From NCBI RefSeq assembly GCF_008868125.1, contig NZ_WAAQ01000002.1, positions 620,001-684,000 of the forward strand: a stretch of 64,000 nucleotides of DNA, read 5' to 3'. Made by a program: the position numbers and the translations under genes. The notes under the pieces are model-generated. The model was not told where the DNA came from. It worked only from the letters and a program-made list of their open reading frames with translations, and made no database searches. The DNA is from Microbacterium maritypicum (lineage in GTDB: Bacteria; Actinomycetota; Actinomycetes; Actinomycetales; Microbacteriaceae). Positions 7,773 to 17,504 of this stretch are shown piece after piece; within the stretch, counting starts at the first letter, position 1, and each line of letters opens with the position of its first letter.

Positions 7773-8441
7773 ATGAAGGTCATCTCGTACAACCTCCAGA
7801 AGCACCGGGCCGCCGGCGAACTCGCGGCGCTGGTGCGCGAGCATGATCCCGACATCCTCTGCCTGCAGGAGTGCGACGTGCCCGAGCTGCCGGCGCAGAT
7901 CGGCGATCTCGTGCTCGCGGACGCCACCCAGGGCAACCGCCTCGGACTCGCGCTCTTCTATCGCGCGAGCACGTTCCGCCTGCAGGCGATCCGCATGCTC
8001 GGCCTCAAGAAGTCGCTGCACGACCGCATCGCGAAACCGGCGCACGAGCGCGTGCTCGGTGCGCGGCTGAGCGACATCGACGACCGCCAGGATTTCATCG
8101 TCGCCTCGTTCCACGCAGCACCGCTGACCGCGTTGAACTCCCTGCGACGCCACCAGATCCGTGCCGCGCTCACCGAGCTCGCGGCACTCGGCGAAGGTCT
8201 GCCCCAGCTGATGGTGGGGGACTACAACTACCCGATCTTCAAGGAGAACCTCGGCCAGGCCGTGCGCGACCACGGGTACGCGCTCTCTCTCAGCGACGAC
8301 CACACCTACACGCGCTACCGCGTCTTCCGCGGGCACTACGACTTCGCCACCTCCACGGGGTTCGAGATCGAGCGCATCACGACCCTGCCGCAGGGGGCGA
8401 GCGATCACCGGCCGATCCTCGTGACGGTCAAGCCCGACTGA
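7773..8441 (+). CDS. Endonuclease/exonuclease/phosphatase family protein
   Basis: Protein of 222 residues with the metallo-phosphoesterase motifs in order: ISYNLQKH near the start, LCLQECDV near residue 31, the central GDYNYPIF (Asn and Asp of the active site), and C-terminal ASDHRPILV. No signal peptide or membrane helix is seen, so it is probably cytosolic. The phosphodiester or phosphomonoester substrate is unknown. It stands alone between truA and the rplM leader. Confidence 0.85.
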   Translation: MKVISYNLQKHRAAGELAALVREHDPDILCLQECDVPELPAQIGDLVLADATQGNRLGLALFYRASTFRLQAIRMLGLKKSLHDRIAKPAHERVLGARLSDIDDRQDFIVASFHAAPLTALNSLRRHQIRAALTELAALGEGLPQLMVGDYNYPIFKENLGQAVRDHGYALSLSDDHTYTRYRVFRGHYDFATSTGFEIERITTLPQGASDHRPILVTVKPD

Positions 8442-8450
8442 GCCCGTGGT

Positions 8451-8480
8451 TTGGGCATACGGCACGGCGTGGCGTATGAT
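8451..8480 (+). promoter_or_regulatory. Promoter of rplM-rpsI
   Basis: TTGGGC (8451-8456), an 18-base spacer and TATGAT (8475-8480) form a near-consensus vegetative promoter about 150 bp upstream of rplM. Confidence 0.75.
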
Positions 8481-8486
8481 TTCTCT

Positions 8487-8626
8487 TTGGTGCCTTTCCC
8501 CGCTCGCGGAGAAGGGGCATCGTCCGAACGTGAGCCCTCCACTGGCGTGTTCCTCCCTGTCGGGAAGAACCACCCCGGAGTGGGATTCACGAACTTCTCC
8601 GTTCGACACAAGAAAGCAGCACTATC
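8487..8626 (+). promoter_or_regulatory. 5' leader of rplM-rpsI mRNA
   Basis: About 140 bases of untranslated leader separate the promoter from the L13 start. An imperfect stem-loop near its 5' end pairs the TGCCTTTCCCC region (8491-8501) with GGAGAAGGGGCA (8508-8519). L13 leaders are known autoregulatory RNAs in Firmicutes. Whether this one binds L13 is inference from position only. AGAAAG at 8611-8616 is the likely ribosome-binding site. Confidence 0.4.
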
Positions 8627-9073
8627 GTGACGCGCACTTACACCCCCAAGGCTGGCGAAGTCCAGCGCGATTGGGTCGTCATCGACGCCACCGACGTCGT
8701 TCTCGGCCGTCTGGCCTCGCACGCCGCTACGCTCCTGCGTGGCAAGCACAAGCCGACCTTCGCCAACCACATCGACTCGGGTGACTTCGTCATCATCGTG
8801 AACGCGGAGAAGGTTGCGCTCACCGGTCAGAAGCTCCAGAAGAAGATGGCCTACCGCCACTCCGGTTACCCGGGCGGCCTGAAGTCGGTCACCTACGCCG
8901 AGCTCCTCGAGAAGAACCCGGTCCGCGCTGTCGAGAAGGCCATCCGTGGCATGCTCCCCAAGAACAGCATCGGCCGCCAGCAGCTGTCCAAGCTCAAGGT
9001 GTACGTCGGTGCTGAGCACCCGCACGCCGCGCAGCAGCCGACGCCGTACACCCTCGACCAGGTCGCCCAGTAA
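8627..9073 (+). CDS. rplM: 50S ribosomal protein L13
   Basis: Protein of 148 residues with the L13 hallmarks [42 protein letters not shown] and a [12 protein letters not shown] segment. It is an early assembly protein of the large subunit. GTG start. Forms the usual pair with rpsI, 27 bp downstream. Confidence 0.98.
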   Translation: MTRTYTPKAGEVQRDWVVIDATDVVLGRLASHAATLLRGKHKPTFANHIDSGDFVIIVNAEKVALTGQKLQKKMAYRHSGYPGGLKSVTYAELLEKNPVRAVEKAIRGMLPKNSIGRQQLSKLKVYVGAEHPHAAQQPTPYTLDQVAQ

Positions 9074-9100
9074 GCGCCGTAAGACTTAAAGGACATACTC

Positions 9101-9586
9101 GTGGCTGACATCCAGGACACCACCGAAACCCCCCAGAACTTCTCGACGTCGACTCCCGAGACCGACGTGGTCGAGGCGGCTCCCCGCCCCGTCCTCAGCG
9201 TCCCGGGTGCCGCTGTCGGCCGTCGCAAGCAGGCCATCGCCCGCGTGCGCATCGTCCCCGGCTCGGGAACGATCACGGTCAACGGCCGCACGATCGAGGA
9301 CTACTTCCCGAACAAGCTGCACCAGCAGCTGATCAACGACCCGTTCACCGTGCTGAACCTCGCCGGTGCCTACGACGTCATCGCGCGCATCTCCGGCGGC
9401 GGCCCCTCGGGCCAGGCCGGTGCGCTTCGCCTCGGCATCGCTCGTTCGCTGAACGGCATCGACGAGGAGAACAACCGCCCGACCCTGAAGAAGGCCGGCT
9501 TCCTCTCGCGCGACGCTCGCGTCAAGGAGCGCAAGAAGGCTGGACTCAAGAAGGCCCGTAAGGCGCCTCAGTACTCGAAGCGTTAA
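9101..9586 (+). CDS. rpsI: 30S ribosomal protein S9
   Basis: Protein of 161 residues with a non-conserved acidic N-terminal extension of about 38 residues, as in other actinobacteria. The S9 core follows ([17 protein letters not shown] through [19 protein letters not shown]), and the C-terminal tail ends in the conserved YSKR, which reaches the ribosomal P site. GTG start after AAAGGA. Confidence 0.98.
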   Translation: MADIQDTTETPQNFSTSTPETDVVEAAPRPVLSVPGAAVGRRKQAIARVRIVPGSGTITVNGRTIEDYFPNKLHQQLINDPFTVLNLAGAYDVIARISGGGPSGQAGALRLGIARSLNGIDEENNRPTLKKAGFLSRDARVKERKKAGLKKARKAPQYSKR

Positions 9587-9600
9587 GGTCAACTGCTCCG

Positions 9601-10959
9601 ATGCCGATCTTTGGCACGGACGGTGTGCGAGGACTCGCCAATGGCATCCTCACCGCCGACCTGGCGCTCACCCTGGCCCAGGCGACTGCTGTCGTCCTGG
9701 GCCAGGGCCGTACTGCGGAGGCTCGCAAGGCCGAAGGCAAGCGACTCACCGCAGTGGTCGCCCGAGACCCCCGGGTCTCCGGACACTTCATCGCCGCGGC
9801 CGTCGCCGCGGGTCTCGCCTCTTCCGGAGTCGACGTGCTCGAGGCGGGAGTCATTCCGACGCCCGCCCTCGCATTCCTCGTCGCCGACCGTGACGCCGAC
9901 TTCGGCGTGATGATCTCGGCGTCGCACAATGCTGCGCCCGACAACGGGATCAAGATCTTCGCCCGCGGAGGCCGCAAGCTTCCCGACGTGGTCGAGCAGC
10001 GCATCGAAGAGGCCATGGCTGGCGACAAGCTGCGCCCGACGGGTGCCGGAGTCGGTCGCATCGATCGGTTCTCCGACGCCGAGGACCGCTACGTGGTGCA
10101 CCTGCTCGGATCGCTCCCGAACCGCCTGGACGGCATCCACGTGGTGCTCGACTGCGCCCACGGCGCGGCATCCGGCGTCTCACCGGAGACGTTCCGCGAC
10201 GCCGGCGCCGAGGTGACCGTCATCGGGGCAGACCCCGACGGCTGGAACATCAACGACGGTGTCGGCTCGACCCACCTCGACAACCTCGCCGAGGCCGTCG
10301 TGCGTCTGGGCGCCGACATCGGCATCGCCCACGACGGCGACGCCGACCGGTGCCTCGCGGTGGATGCCGAGGGAAACCACATCGACGGTGACCAGATCAT
10401 GGCCATCCTCGCGGTGTCCATGAAGGAGCGCGGTCACCTCACCGACGACACCCTCGTCGCGACGGTGATGAGCAACCTCGGTTTGCATGTCGCGATGCGC
10501 GAGCACGGGATCACCGTCCGACAGACCGCTGTCGGAGACCGCTACGTGCTCGAGGACATGAACGAGGGCGGCTACGCGCTCGGCGGCGAGCAGTCCGGTC
10601 ACGTCATCATGAGCGAGTACGCCACCACGGGTGACGGAATCCTCACAGGCCTGCACCTGGTGGCCGAGATGGCGCGGCAGAAGAAGTCGATCGCCGAGCT
10701 CGCATCGGTGATGACCATCTACCCGCAGGTTCTCATCAACGTGCGCGATGTCGACAAGGACCGCGTCTCCGACGACGAGGTCGTGCAGCAGGCCGTGCGC
10801 GACGTCGAGATCGAGCTGGGTGATTCCGGACGCGTGCTGCTGCGCAAGTCCGGCACCGAGCCGCTGGTGCGTGTGATGGTGGAGGCGGCCGACGCAGAGT
10901 CGGTGCATGCCTATGCCGGACGCCTCGCGGCGGTGGTGCAGGAGCGCCTGTCGCTCTGA
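9601..10959 (+). CDS. glmM: Phosphoglucosamine mutase GlmM
   Basis: Protein of 452 residues that interconverts glucosamine-6-phosphate and glucosamine-1-phosphate for UDP-GlcNAc and peptidoglycan. The phosphoserine is Ser108 in SASHNA, the metal loop is DGDADR near residue 245, and the substrate loop is GGEQSGH near residue 333. It starts 14 bp after rpsI, so it may be co-transcribed with the ribosomal genes. glmS, the previous enzyme of the pathway, lies 3 kb downstream. Confidence 0.97.
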   Translation: MPIFGTDGVRGLANGILTADLALTLAQATAVVLGQGRTAEARKAEGKRLTAVVARDPRVSGHFIAAAVAAGLASSGVDVLEAGVIPTPALAFLVADRDADFGVMISASHNAAPDNGIKIFARGGRKLPDVVEQRIEEAMAGDKLRPTGAGVGRIDRFSDAEDRYVVHLLGSLPNRLDGIHVVLDCAHGAASGVSPETFRDAGAEVTVIGADPDGWNINDGVGSTHLDNLAEAVVRLGADIGIAHDGDADRCLAVDAEGNHIDGDQIMAILAVSMKERGHLTDDTLVATVMSNLGLHVAMREHGITVRQTAVGDRYVLEDMNEGGYALGGEQSGHVIMSEYATTGDGILTGLHLVAEMARQKKSIAELASVMTIYPQVLINVRDVDKDRVSDDEVVQQAVRDVEIELGDSGRVLLRKSGTEPLVRVMVEAADAESVHAYAGRLAAVVQERLSL

Positions 10960-10978
10960 CGTCCGCACAGATTCAGTG

Positions 10979-11010
10979 ACGGCCGACCGCTGTGTTCAGC
11001 GGTCGGCCGT
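10979..11010. terminator. Bidirectional terminator between glmM and the AraC-type gene
   Basis: A perfect 14-bp stem (ACGGCCGACCGCTG and complement) with a TGTT loop. The right arm contains the stop codon and last codons of the convergent AraC-type gene, so the hairpin is partly coding. Confidence 0.85.
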
Positions 11011-11952
11011 CTCGTTCTGGGGGCGTTGCGCGGCCTCGCGGTGCGCGCGAAGCGCACGGGGGGTGGCGCCGTACTCTTCCTCGAGTGCGCGACGCAGGCT
11101 GATGGGTGAGGGGAAGCCGGCACGCTGCGAGATCTGCTCGATGCTGAGCGAGTCGAACCGGCTGTCGAGCAGGAGCGACTTGGCCAGACGCGCCCGCTGG
11201 CGCCTGATCTCGCAGGCCACGCTGTTCTCCGCCTCCGCGAAGACCAGCTGCAGCTGACGCAGCGACGATCGCACTTCGCGGGCGACCCGTGCGGGGTTCA
11301 GTGCGGGATCGCTGCACTGATGCGCGATGACAGCGACCGCCTTGTCGCGCAGAGCGGCGTGGGGGGAACGGTGCCCGGATGCCCCGTCGATGCGGTCGAG
11401 CAGGATGGCTCCGCTCATCTCCACGATCAGGCGCTCGATCGCGTAGCGTTCGATCGCGGTCGCCGTGTCGTCGACGGCCAAGACCTGTTCGACGAAGGCC
11501 TGCATCGCGCGGTCCAGCGGGCGCCGCTCCTCGAGGACCTGAGCGGTGGCGGGCAGCGCCGCGACGAATGCTCCGAGCGCGGCCTGGGGAACACACGCGG
11601 CGGTGATGCTCCAGGAGCCTGCGCAGCGCACGTGCTGGGCGATCCCGGACGGCGCCATCACGAGCCCGCTCCCGACCGGCATCCACGGGCCGTTGTGCTC
11701 TTTCGTCACGAGTCCGGGTGCATCGACGAAGGCGAACACGGCGTGGTCGGGGCGTGCGGTGACGGTGTCTATGGACAGTTCGTGGGCTGCGCCCTGCATC
11801 GACAGCAGGAGCACGGGGCCGGTCGTTCGCTGCGTCGACGTGATCGTCGTACGTTCGTCGACGACATGCACGCCGTGTGAGAGCAGCTCTCCTGAGCCGA
11901 TCTCTCTCACATCTCCCGGACTCACACAGCCTCCCCCGACGCCGATGACCAT
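10996..11952 (-). CDS. AraC family transcriptional regulator
   Basis: Protein of 318 residues. The N-terminal half resembles the AraC-binding-like domain of ligand-sensing regulators. The C-terminal ~100 residues hold two HTHs (VAREVRSSLRQLQLVFAEAE, then SIEQISQRAGFPSPISLRRALEEEYG), ending in the typical GATPRALR. The ATG at 11952 follows GTCGAGG. An open frame continues upstream but is arginine-rich and unlike the family. It stands alone, convergent with glmM. Target genes are unknown. Confidence 0.8.
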   Translation of the reverse strand: MVIGVGGGCVSPGDVREIGSGELLSHGVHVVDERTTITSTQRTTGPVLLLSMQGAAHELSIDTVTARPDHAVFAFVDAPGLVTKEHNGPWMPVGSGLVMAPSGIAQHVRCAGSWSITAACVPQAALGAFVAALPATAQVLEERRPLDRAMQAFVEQVLAVDDTATAIERYAIERLIVEMSGAILLDRIDGASGHRSPHAALRDKAVAVIAHQCSDPALNPARVAREVRSSLRQLQLVFAEAENSVACEIRRQRARLAKSLLLDSRFDSLSIEQISQRAGFPSPISLRRALEEEYGATPRALRAHREAAQRPQNETADR

Positions 11953-12100
11953 GGGGCGGCCTCGACCCTGGGCCGGTGCTCGCCGGGCTCGTGCCTCCCG
12001 CGTCCTGTTCCGACCGGCCGGGGGAGGTGCTCGCTTGGTCAGAGGATACCGGCGGCGACGGAGGCGGCAACAGAGCCTGTCCCTCCGTGCGACCGGTCGC

Positions 12101-13045
12101 TCAGCGTCGGGAGTCGTTCCAACCCAGCTGCTCGATGTACCGCAGCAGCACGCCTTCACGCAGCGCCCACGGCGACACTTCGAGCTCGTCGACGTCCAAG
12201 GCGGTCATCGCGGCGTGCAACGACACGGCGGCCGCCACGATCTGGAACGTGCGATCCGGTGTGATGCCCGGCAGCTCCTGACGCGCGGAGGCGGGAAGGC
12301 GTGCGAGGCGTGGGATCCACGATCCGAGCGACGCCCGGGGGAGCAGCATCCGCTCGCTTCCGGACCACCCCGGTGCCGGGTAGCCGACCAGTCGGGCCAG
12401 AGAACGGATGGCCTTCGACGACCCCACGACGTGATCGGGCCGGGGGAGCGCGACGAACCGCGGGAGGACATCGGCCAGAGTCGTCGCCGCGTGGGCGCGC
12501 AGCCGCTCCACATCGCTCTCGCCCGGAGGATCGTTCGGCAGGAACTGCACCGTCATGCGCCCGGCGCCGAGGGGGACGGATGCCGCGGCGTCGGGCATCT
12601 CCTCCGCGCCTGCGGCGATCTCGAGTGAACCGCCGCCGATGTCGAGGAGCAGGATCTGTCCGGCCGACCAGCCGAACCAGCGTCGTACCGCCAGGAATGT
12701 CAGCTCGGCCTCGGTCTCCCCATCGAGCACCTGCAGGGGCTGGCCGAGAGCCGCTTCGATGCGGGCGATGACCTCGGCCCCGTTGCGCGCATCGCGGACG
12801 GCGCTCGTCGCCGTGGCCAGCAGCGCGTCGACGCGCTCGCTCTCCGCCACACGCCGCGCCTGCGCGACCGCGGCCACGAGGGCGACGACGCCTTCTTCCG
12901 AGATGGAGCCGTCGGGCGTGAGGTAGCGCATGAGGCGCAGCACCGTCCTGTCGCTCGTCGTCGCGAGCGGCCGTCCGCCGGGGCGGACGTCGGCCGCCAG
13001 CATGTGGACGGTGTTGGATCCGATGTCGAGGACTCCCAGGCGCAC
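12101..13045 (-). CDS. Ppx/GppA phosphatase family protein
   Basis: Protein of 314 residues with the actin-like ATPase-fold motifs [12 protein letters not shown] at the start and [12 protein letters not shown] near residue 135. Family members hydrolyse polyphosphate or pppGpp. Length fits the short actinobacterial Ppx (about 310 residues) without the HD domain. GTG start six bases after TAGTCT (minus strand 13057-13052), so probably leaderless. Divergent from coaA with only 37 bp between the starts. Confidence 0.9.
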   Translation of the reverse strand: MRLGVLDIGSNTVHMLAADVRPGGRPLATTSDRTVLRLMRYLTPDGSISEEGVVALVAAVAQARRVAESERVDALLATATSAVRDARNGAEVIARIEAALGQPLQVLDGETEAELTFLAVRRWFGWSAGQILLLDIGGGSLEIAAGAEEMPDAAASVPLGAGRMTVQFLPNDPPGESDVERLRAHAATTLADVLPRFVALPRPDHVVGSSKAIRSLARLVGYPAPGWSGSERMLLPRASLGSWIPRLARLPASARQELPGITPDRTFQIVAAAVSLHAAMTALDVDELEVSPWALREGVLLRYIEQLGWNDSRR

Positions 13046-13082
13046 GGAAAGAGACTACTCGCCCCCCGATACGATGTACTCC
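13046..13082. promoter_or_regulatory. Divergent leaderless promoters for ppx-like gene and coaA
   Basis: On the minus strand TAGTCT (13057-13052) precedes the GTG at 13045 by six bases. On the plus strand TACGAT (13070-13075) precedes the GTG at 13083 by seven bases. The two -10 boxes are about 12 bp apart, so polymerase binding at one may exclude the other. Confidence 0.55.
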
Positions 13083-14027
13083 GTGACCACCGCCGACCCC
13101 ACGCTGCCACTGTCGCCCTATCGGGAGATCGGACGCGCGGAGTGGGCGCGCCTGGCGGCCGGGCTCGACCAGCCGCTCACCGAGACCGAGGTCGTCGAGC
13201 TCCGCGGCATCGGGGACCGCCTCTCCCTCACCGAGGTGCGCGAGGTGTACCTGCCGCTGAGCCGTCTGCTCAGTCTGTACGCGACCGCGACGAAGCGACT
13301 GGGCGCCGCCACCTCGTCGTTCCTCCAGGAAGATGACACCACGACGCCGTTCGTCGTGGGCGTCGCCGGTTCCGTGGCTGTGGGCAAGTCCACCATCGCC
13401 CGTCTGCTGCGCGAGCTCATGAGCCGCTGGCCGGGAACGCCTCGGGTGGAGCTGGTCACCACCGACGGATTCCTGTACCCGAACGCCGAGCTCGAGCGCC
13501 GCGGCATCATGGATCGCAAAGGGTTCCCCGAGTCGTACGACCGTCGAGCGCTGATCGAGTTCCTCACCGAGGTCAAGAGTGGCGCCACCGAGGTGCGGGC
13601 CCCGTTCTACTCCCACATGCGCTACGACATCGTGCCGGATGCGAACGTCGTCGTGCGCCGGCCCGACGTCGTGATCGTCGAGGGACTGAACGTGCTGCAG
13701 CCGCCGCCCGCTCCGAACGATGTCGCCGTGAGCGACCTGTTCGACTTCTCGATCTTCGTCGACGCCGACACCTCGCACATCGAGAAGTGGTACGTCGACC
13801 GCTTCCTCGCGCTCCGTCAGGCCGCTTTCAGCAACCCGTCCTCGTACTTCAACGTGTTCGCGCACCTCACCGACGAGGAGGCGATCACCACGGCCCTCGG
13901 CTACTGGAACGAGATCAACATGCCCAACCTCGTCGAGAACGTGATGCCCACGCGGCACCGCGCACGGCTCGTGCTGCGCAAGGGCGCCGACCACGATGTC
14001 GAGACGGTGCTGCTGCGCAAACTCTGA
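13083..14027 (+). CDS. coaA: Type I pantothenate kinase CoaA
   Basis: Protein of 314 residues that phosphorylates pantothenate, the first step of coenzyme A synthesis. It has the P-loop [12 protein letters not shown] at residues ~93-104 and the CoaA stretches TTDGFLYPN and GFPESYD, plus [12 protein letters not shown]. The GTG at 13083 is chosen because a -10 box overlaps the ATG at 13074 (three codons upstream), which would then lie outside the transcript. Confidence 0.95.
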   Translation: MTTADPTLPLSPYREIGRAEWARLAAGLDQPLTETEVVELRGIGDRLSLTEVREVYLPLSRLLSLYATATKRLGAATSSFLQEDDTTTPFVVGVAGSVAVGKSTIARLLRELMSRWPGTPRVELVTTDGFLYPNAELERRGIMDRKGFPESYDRRALIEFLTEVKSGATEVRAPFYSHMRYDIVPDANVVVRRPDVVIVEGLNVLQPPPAPNDVAVSDLFDFSIFVDADTSHIEKWYVDRFLALRQAAFSNPSSYFNVFAHLTDEEAITTALGYWNEINMPNLVENVMPTRHRARLVLRKGADHDVETVLLRKL

Positions 14028-14087
14028 GGCCGCAGCCGGACCGTCGCCGTCCGAAGAATGTACGGACGACTCGCAAAAAAACCGTCT

Positions 14088-14100
14088 TACTCTTGATCCC
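14088..14100 (+). promoter_or_regulatory. Leaderless promoter of glmS
   Basis: TACTCT at 14088-14093 lies seven bases before the ATG, with no ribosome-binding site. The -35 is weak. No room or motif exists for a glmS ribozyme. Confidence 0.5.
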
Positions 14101-15948
14101 ATGTGTGGAATCGTCGGATACGTGGGCCCGCGCCCCAGCCAGGACATCCTTCTCGCAGGCCTCGCCCGCCTCGAGTACCGCGGATACGACTCCGCGGGTG
14201 TCGCCGTCATCGACGGAGACGGCGTGCTCGGCATGCGCAAGAAGGCGGGCAAGCTCGCCGTGCTGCGCGACTCGCTCGCCGACGCGCCTCTGCCCGATGG
14301 GTCGACCGGGATCGGACACACCCGCTGGGCGACGCACGGAGGGCCGACCGACGGCAACGCGCACCCGCACCTGGCAGACGACGACAAGCTCGCCGTCATC
14401 CACAACGGCATCATCGAGAACTTCTCCGCACTGCGTGACGAGCTCCTCGCCGACGGCGTGGTGTTCCGCAGCGAGACCGACACCGAGGTCGCCGCTGCCC
14501 TGCTCGGACGCGAGTACGCCGGCAACGGCGGCGACCTGCAGCTGGCCTTCCGCAGCATCGTGAACCGCCTCGAGGGCGCGTTCACCCTGCTGGCGATGCA
14601 CCAGGACCACCCCGGCCTCGTGGTCGGCGCCCGTCGCAACTCCCCGCTCGTGATCGGCCTCGGCGAAGGGGAGAACTTCCTCGGCTCCGACGTCGCCGCG
14701 TTCATCGAGTACACGCGCAAGGCGCTCGCGATCGGCCAGGACCAGATCGTCTCGATCACGCCGGAGTCCGTCACCGTCATGGACTTCGCCGGCACGCCCG
14801 TCGAGCCCGAGCCGTTCGACGTGTCCTGGGATGCCGCCGCCGCCGAGAAGGGCGGATGGTCGAGCTTCATGGCCAAGGAGGTCGCCGAGCAGCCCGAGGC
14901 CGTCGCCAACACGATCCGCGGGCGCATCCACGACGGCCAGGTCGTCATCCCCGAGCTCGACGGACTGGACGAGCTCTTCGTGGGCATCAACAGGGTCATC
15001 ATCACCGCCTGCGGCACTGCTTCCTACGCGGCGCTGGTCGGCAAGTACGCGATCGAGCAGTGGGCACGCGTGGCCGTCGACGTCGAACTCGCCCACGAGT
15101 TCCGCTACCGCGACCCGGTGATCGGCGCCGACACGCTCGTGGTGTCGATCAGCCAGTCGGGCGAGACCATGGACACCCTGATGGCCGTGAAGTACGCCCG
15201 CGAACGCGGCGCGCGCACGCTGTCGGTCTGCAACACGCAGGGCGCCACGATCCCGCGCGAGTCGGATGCCGTCGTCTACACCCACGCCGGACCCGAGGTC
15301 GCTGTGGCCTCGACCAAGGCGTTCTCCGCGCAGATCACCGCGCTCCTTCTGCTGGGCCTGCACATGGGGCGGGTGCGCGGCGCGATCGCCGACGCCTCGG
15401 TCGACGTCGCAGAGCTCGCCGCGCTTCCGGAGAAGATCGCCAAGGTGCTCGAGAGCGAGCAGGAGCACGTCACCCAGCTCGCCGGATGGATGGCGGACAC
15501 GCGTTCGGTGCTGTTCCTGGGGCGCCACGTCGGCTACCCGATCGCGCTCGAGGGTGCACTCAAGCTCAAGGAGATCTCCTACATCCACGCCGAGGGCTTC
15601 GCCGCCGGTGAGCTCAAGCACGGTCCGATCGCGCTCATCGAGCCGGGGCAGCCGGTGTTCGTGCTGGTCCCCTCCCCGCGTCACTCGGCACTCGTGCACT
15701 CCAAGGTCGTCTCGAACATCCAGGAGATCCGCGCGCGCGGTGCCCGGGTGATCGTGATCGCCGAGGAGGGCGACGCAGCGGTGCTGCCGTTCGCCGACGA
15801 GGTCATCCACATCCCGCTCGCCGGGGCGATGTTCGAGCCGCTGCTCGCCGTCGTGCCGCTGCAGATCTTCGCGATGGCACTGGCCACGGCCAAGGGCCTC
15901 GACGTCGACCAGCCGCGCAACCTCGCCAAGTCCGTCACCGTCGAGTAA
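14101..15948 (+). CDS. glmS: Glutamine-fructose-6-phosphate aminotransferase GlmS
   Basis: Protein of 615 residues. The N-terminal glutamine amidotransferase domain begins MCGIVGYVG, with Cys2 as nucleophile once Met1 is removed, and includes THTRWATHG-like HTRWATHG. Two SIS domains follow (GCGTASYAA near residue 304, SISQSGETMDTL), ending in the canonical PRNLAKSVTVE. It makes glucosamine-6-phosphate for cell-wall amino sugars. Complete and of normal length. Confidence 0.98.
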   Translation: MCGIVGYVGPRPSQDILLAGLARLEYRGYDSAGVAVIDGDGVLGMRKKAGKLAVLRDSLADAPLPDGSTGIGHTRWATHGGPTDGNAHPHLADDDKLAVIHNGIIENFSALRDELLADGVVFRSETDTEVAAALLGREYAGNGGDLQLAFRSIVNRLEGAFTLLAMHQDHPGLVVGARRNSPLVIGLGEGENFLGSDVAAFIEYTRKALAIGQDQIVSITPESVTVMDFAGTPVEPEPFDVSWDAAAAEKGGWSSFMAKEVAEQPEAVANTIRGRIHDGQVVIPELDGLDELFVGINRVIITACGTASYAALVGKYAIEQWARVAVDVELAHEFRYRDPVIGADTLVVSISQSGETMDTLMAVKYARERGARTLSVCNTQGATIPRESDAVVYTHAGPEVAVASTKAFSAQITALLLLGLHMGRVRGAIADASVDVAELAALPEKIAKVLESEQEHVTQLAGWMADTRSVLFLGRHVGYPIALEGALKLKEISYIHAEGFAAGELKHGPIALIEPGQPVFVLVPSPRHSALVHSKVVSNIQEIRARGARVIVIAEEGDAAVLPFADEVIHIPLAGAMFEPLLAVVPLQIFAMALATAKGLDVDQPRNLAKSVTVE

Positions 15949-15968
15949 GACTCTTCTCGAATCACCGG

Positions 15969-16000
15969 AATGGCTTCGTTTCCACGGGAACGGAGCCATT
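15969..16000 (+). terminator. glmS terminator
   Basis: AATGGCTTCGTTTCC pairs with GGAACGGAGCCATT around an ACG loop, with one bulge and one G:T pair, 20 bases after the glmS stop. Confidence 0.75.
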
Positions 16001-16041
16001 TGGGCGATTTCAACCGAACGCACGCTCGGTAGGCTGAACGG

Positions 16042-16401
16042 GTGATCATCGGCACCGGCATCGACCTCGTGGACATCCCACGGTTCGAGCGCACGATGGA
16101 GCGGACTCCGCGGCTGCGTGAGCGGCTCTTCGCCCCTTCCGAGCGCACTCTCCGTCTTCCCTCACTCGCCGCGCGCTACGCCGCCAAGGAGGCGCTGATC
16201 AAGGCGCTCGGCGGTTCGGACGGCGTGCACTGGACCGAGATCGAGATCGCCTCCGAGCCCTCGGGGCGACCGCACTTCGTGCTGTCCGGGTCGACGGCCG
16301 CGGTCGTCGAAGAACGGGGCATCCTCACGCTGCATCTCACCCTCACCCACGACGCCGGTCTCGCCGCGGCGTTCGTCGTCGCCGAAGGAGCACCGCTGTG
16401 A
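16042..16401 (+). CDS. acpS: Holo-[acyl-carrier-protein] synthase AcpS
   Basis: Protein of 119 residues that transfers 4'-phosphopantetheine from CoA to acyl-carrier protein. It has the metal site GTGIDLVDIPRF near the N-terminus and the RYAAKEALIKALGG motif (residues ~48-61). GTG start six bases after TAGGCT (16030-16035), probably leaderless. Its stop overlaps the alr start (GTGA). Confidence 0.95.
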   Translation: MIIGTGIDLVDIPRFERTMERTPRLRERLFAPSERTLRLPSLAARYAAKEALIKALGGSDGVHWTEIEIASEPSGRPHFVLSGSTAAVVEERGILTLHLTLTHDAGLAAAFVVAEGAPL

Positions 16402-17504
16402 CCGCCCCCTTCCGTGAAGCGAGCATCGACCTCGACGCGATCGCCGACAACGTGCGGCACTTCCGACGCCTGACCGGCGTCGAGGTGATCGCCGTCGTGA
16501 AGGCCGATGCCTACGGGCACGGTGCGGCGATGGCTGCGGTCGCGGCGCTCTCGGCCGGTGCCACCCGCATCGGCGTCGCCGAGATCCCCGAGGCGCTCGA
16601 GCTGCGCCGGCAGGGTGTGCATGCACCGATCATGGCGTGGCTGCATGCTCCGGGGGAGCGGTTCGAGCAGGCGGCGGCCCACGACATCGAAGTCGGGATC
16701 TCGTCGTTCGATCAGCTCGAGGCGGCCGCGACCGCTGCTGCGGTCGACCGCCCGGTGGGGGTGCACCTGAAGTTCGAGACCGGTCTGTCGCGCAACGGCA
16801 TCGCCCCGGCGGACTGGGGGCGTGTGCTCGCCGAGGCCGCGGGCCTCGAACGCATCGGACGCCTTCGCATCGTCGGACTGTTCAGTCACCTCTCCAACAC
16901 CTCGGCGGAAGACGACAGAGCAGCGCTCGCGAAGTTCGAAGAGGGGGTCGCTGCGGCGGCGTCCTTCGGCATCCACCCCGAGATCCGGCACATCGCCGCG
17001 ACCGCGGCTGCCATCGACCTGCCGGAGATGCGTCTGGATGCGGTGCGCATCGGCGTGGGGCTCTTCGGCCTCTCGCCGTTCGACGATCGCAGCTCCGCCG
17101 AGCTCGGCCTGCGTCCGGCGATGACGCTGCGGGGGGCGATCGCCGCCGTGCGCAGAGTGCCGGCCGGGACGGGCGTCTCCTATGGCTACGACCATCGCAC
17201 GGACCGCGACACGACGCTGGTCCTCGTGCCTCTCGGATACGCCGACGGGGTGCCGCGCAACGCGTCGGGGAAGCTCCCGGTCTCCATCGGCGGACGCCGG
17301 TTCGTGAACGTCGGACGCATCGCGATGGATCAGTTCGTCGTCGACGTCGGAGACACCCCGGTCTCGATCGGCGACGAGGTCGTCTTGTTCGGAGACCCCA
17401 CCCTCGGCGTGCCGTCAGCGGCGGACTGGGCCGATGCCGCCGACACCATCAACTACGAGATCGTCACCCGCATCGGTCCCCGCGTGCCCCGGCGGGCCTC
17501 GTGA
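16398..17504 (+). CDS. alr: Alanine racemase
   Basis: Protein of 368 residues that makes D-alanine for peptidoglycan. Lys35 in VVKADAYGHG is the PLP-binding lysine. The C-terminal barrel has GVSYGYDH with the catalytic tyrosine and the dimer-interface IAMDQFVVDVG. It is coupled by 4-bp overlaps to acpS upstream and tsaE downstream. Confidence 0.97.
   Translation: MTAPFREASIDLDAIADNVRHFRRLTGVEVIAVVKADAYGHGAAMAAVAALSAGATRIGVAEIPEALELRRQGVHAPIMAWLHAPGERFEQAAAHDIEVGISSFDQLEAAATAAAVDRPVGVHLKFETGLSRNGIAPADWGRVLAEAAGLERIGRLRIVGLFSHLSNTSAEDDRAALAKFEEGVAAAASFGIHPEIRHIAATAAAIDLPEMRLDAVRIGVGLFGLSPFDDRSSAELGLRPAMTLRGAIAAVRRVPAGTGVSYGYDHRTDRDTTLVLVPLGYADGVPRNASGKLPVSIGGRRFVNVGRIAMDQFVVDVGDTPVSIGDEVVLFGDPTLGVPSAADWADAADTINYEIVTRIGPRVPRRAS

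Noticed and set aside
11950..12159. A longer N-terminus for the AraC-type regulator starting at 12159
   Set aside because: The added 69 residues are Arg/Pro/Cys-rich and overlap the end of the Ppx-like gene on the same strand. The ATG at 11952 begins the recognisable domain.
14028..14100. A glmS ribozyme or riboswitch upstream of glmS
   Set aside because: Only 73 bases separate coaA and glmS, a leaderless -10 box sits seven bases before the ATG, and the ribozyme is essentially confined to Firmicutes.
12156..15017. A 953-residue open frame on the minus strand opposite ppx, coaA and glmS
   Set aside because: It is antisense to three certain genes, has low-complexity Arg/Ser/Ala composition and no domain. 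Long antisense frames are expected in high-GC sequence. Similar frames opposite the APC permease (4677-6440), flhA/flhB (22541-25611) and fliK (41142-42737) were dropped for the same reason.
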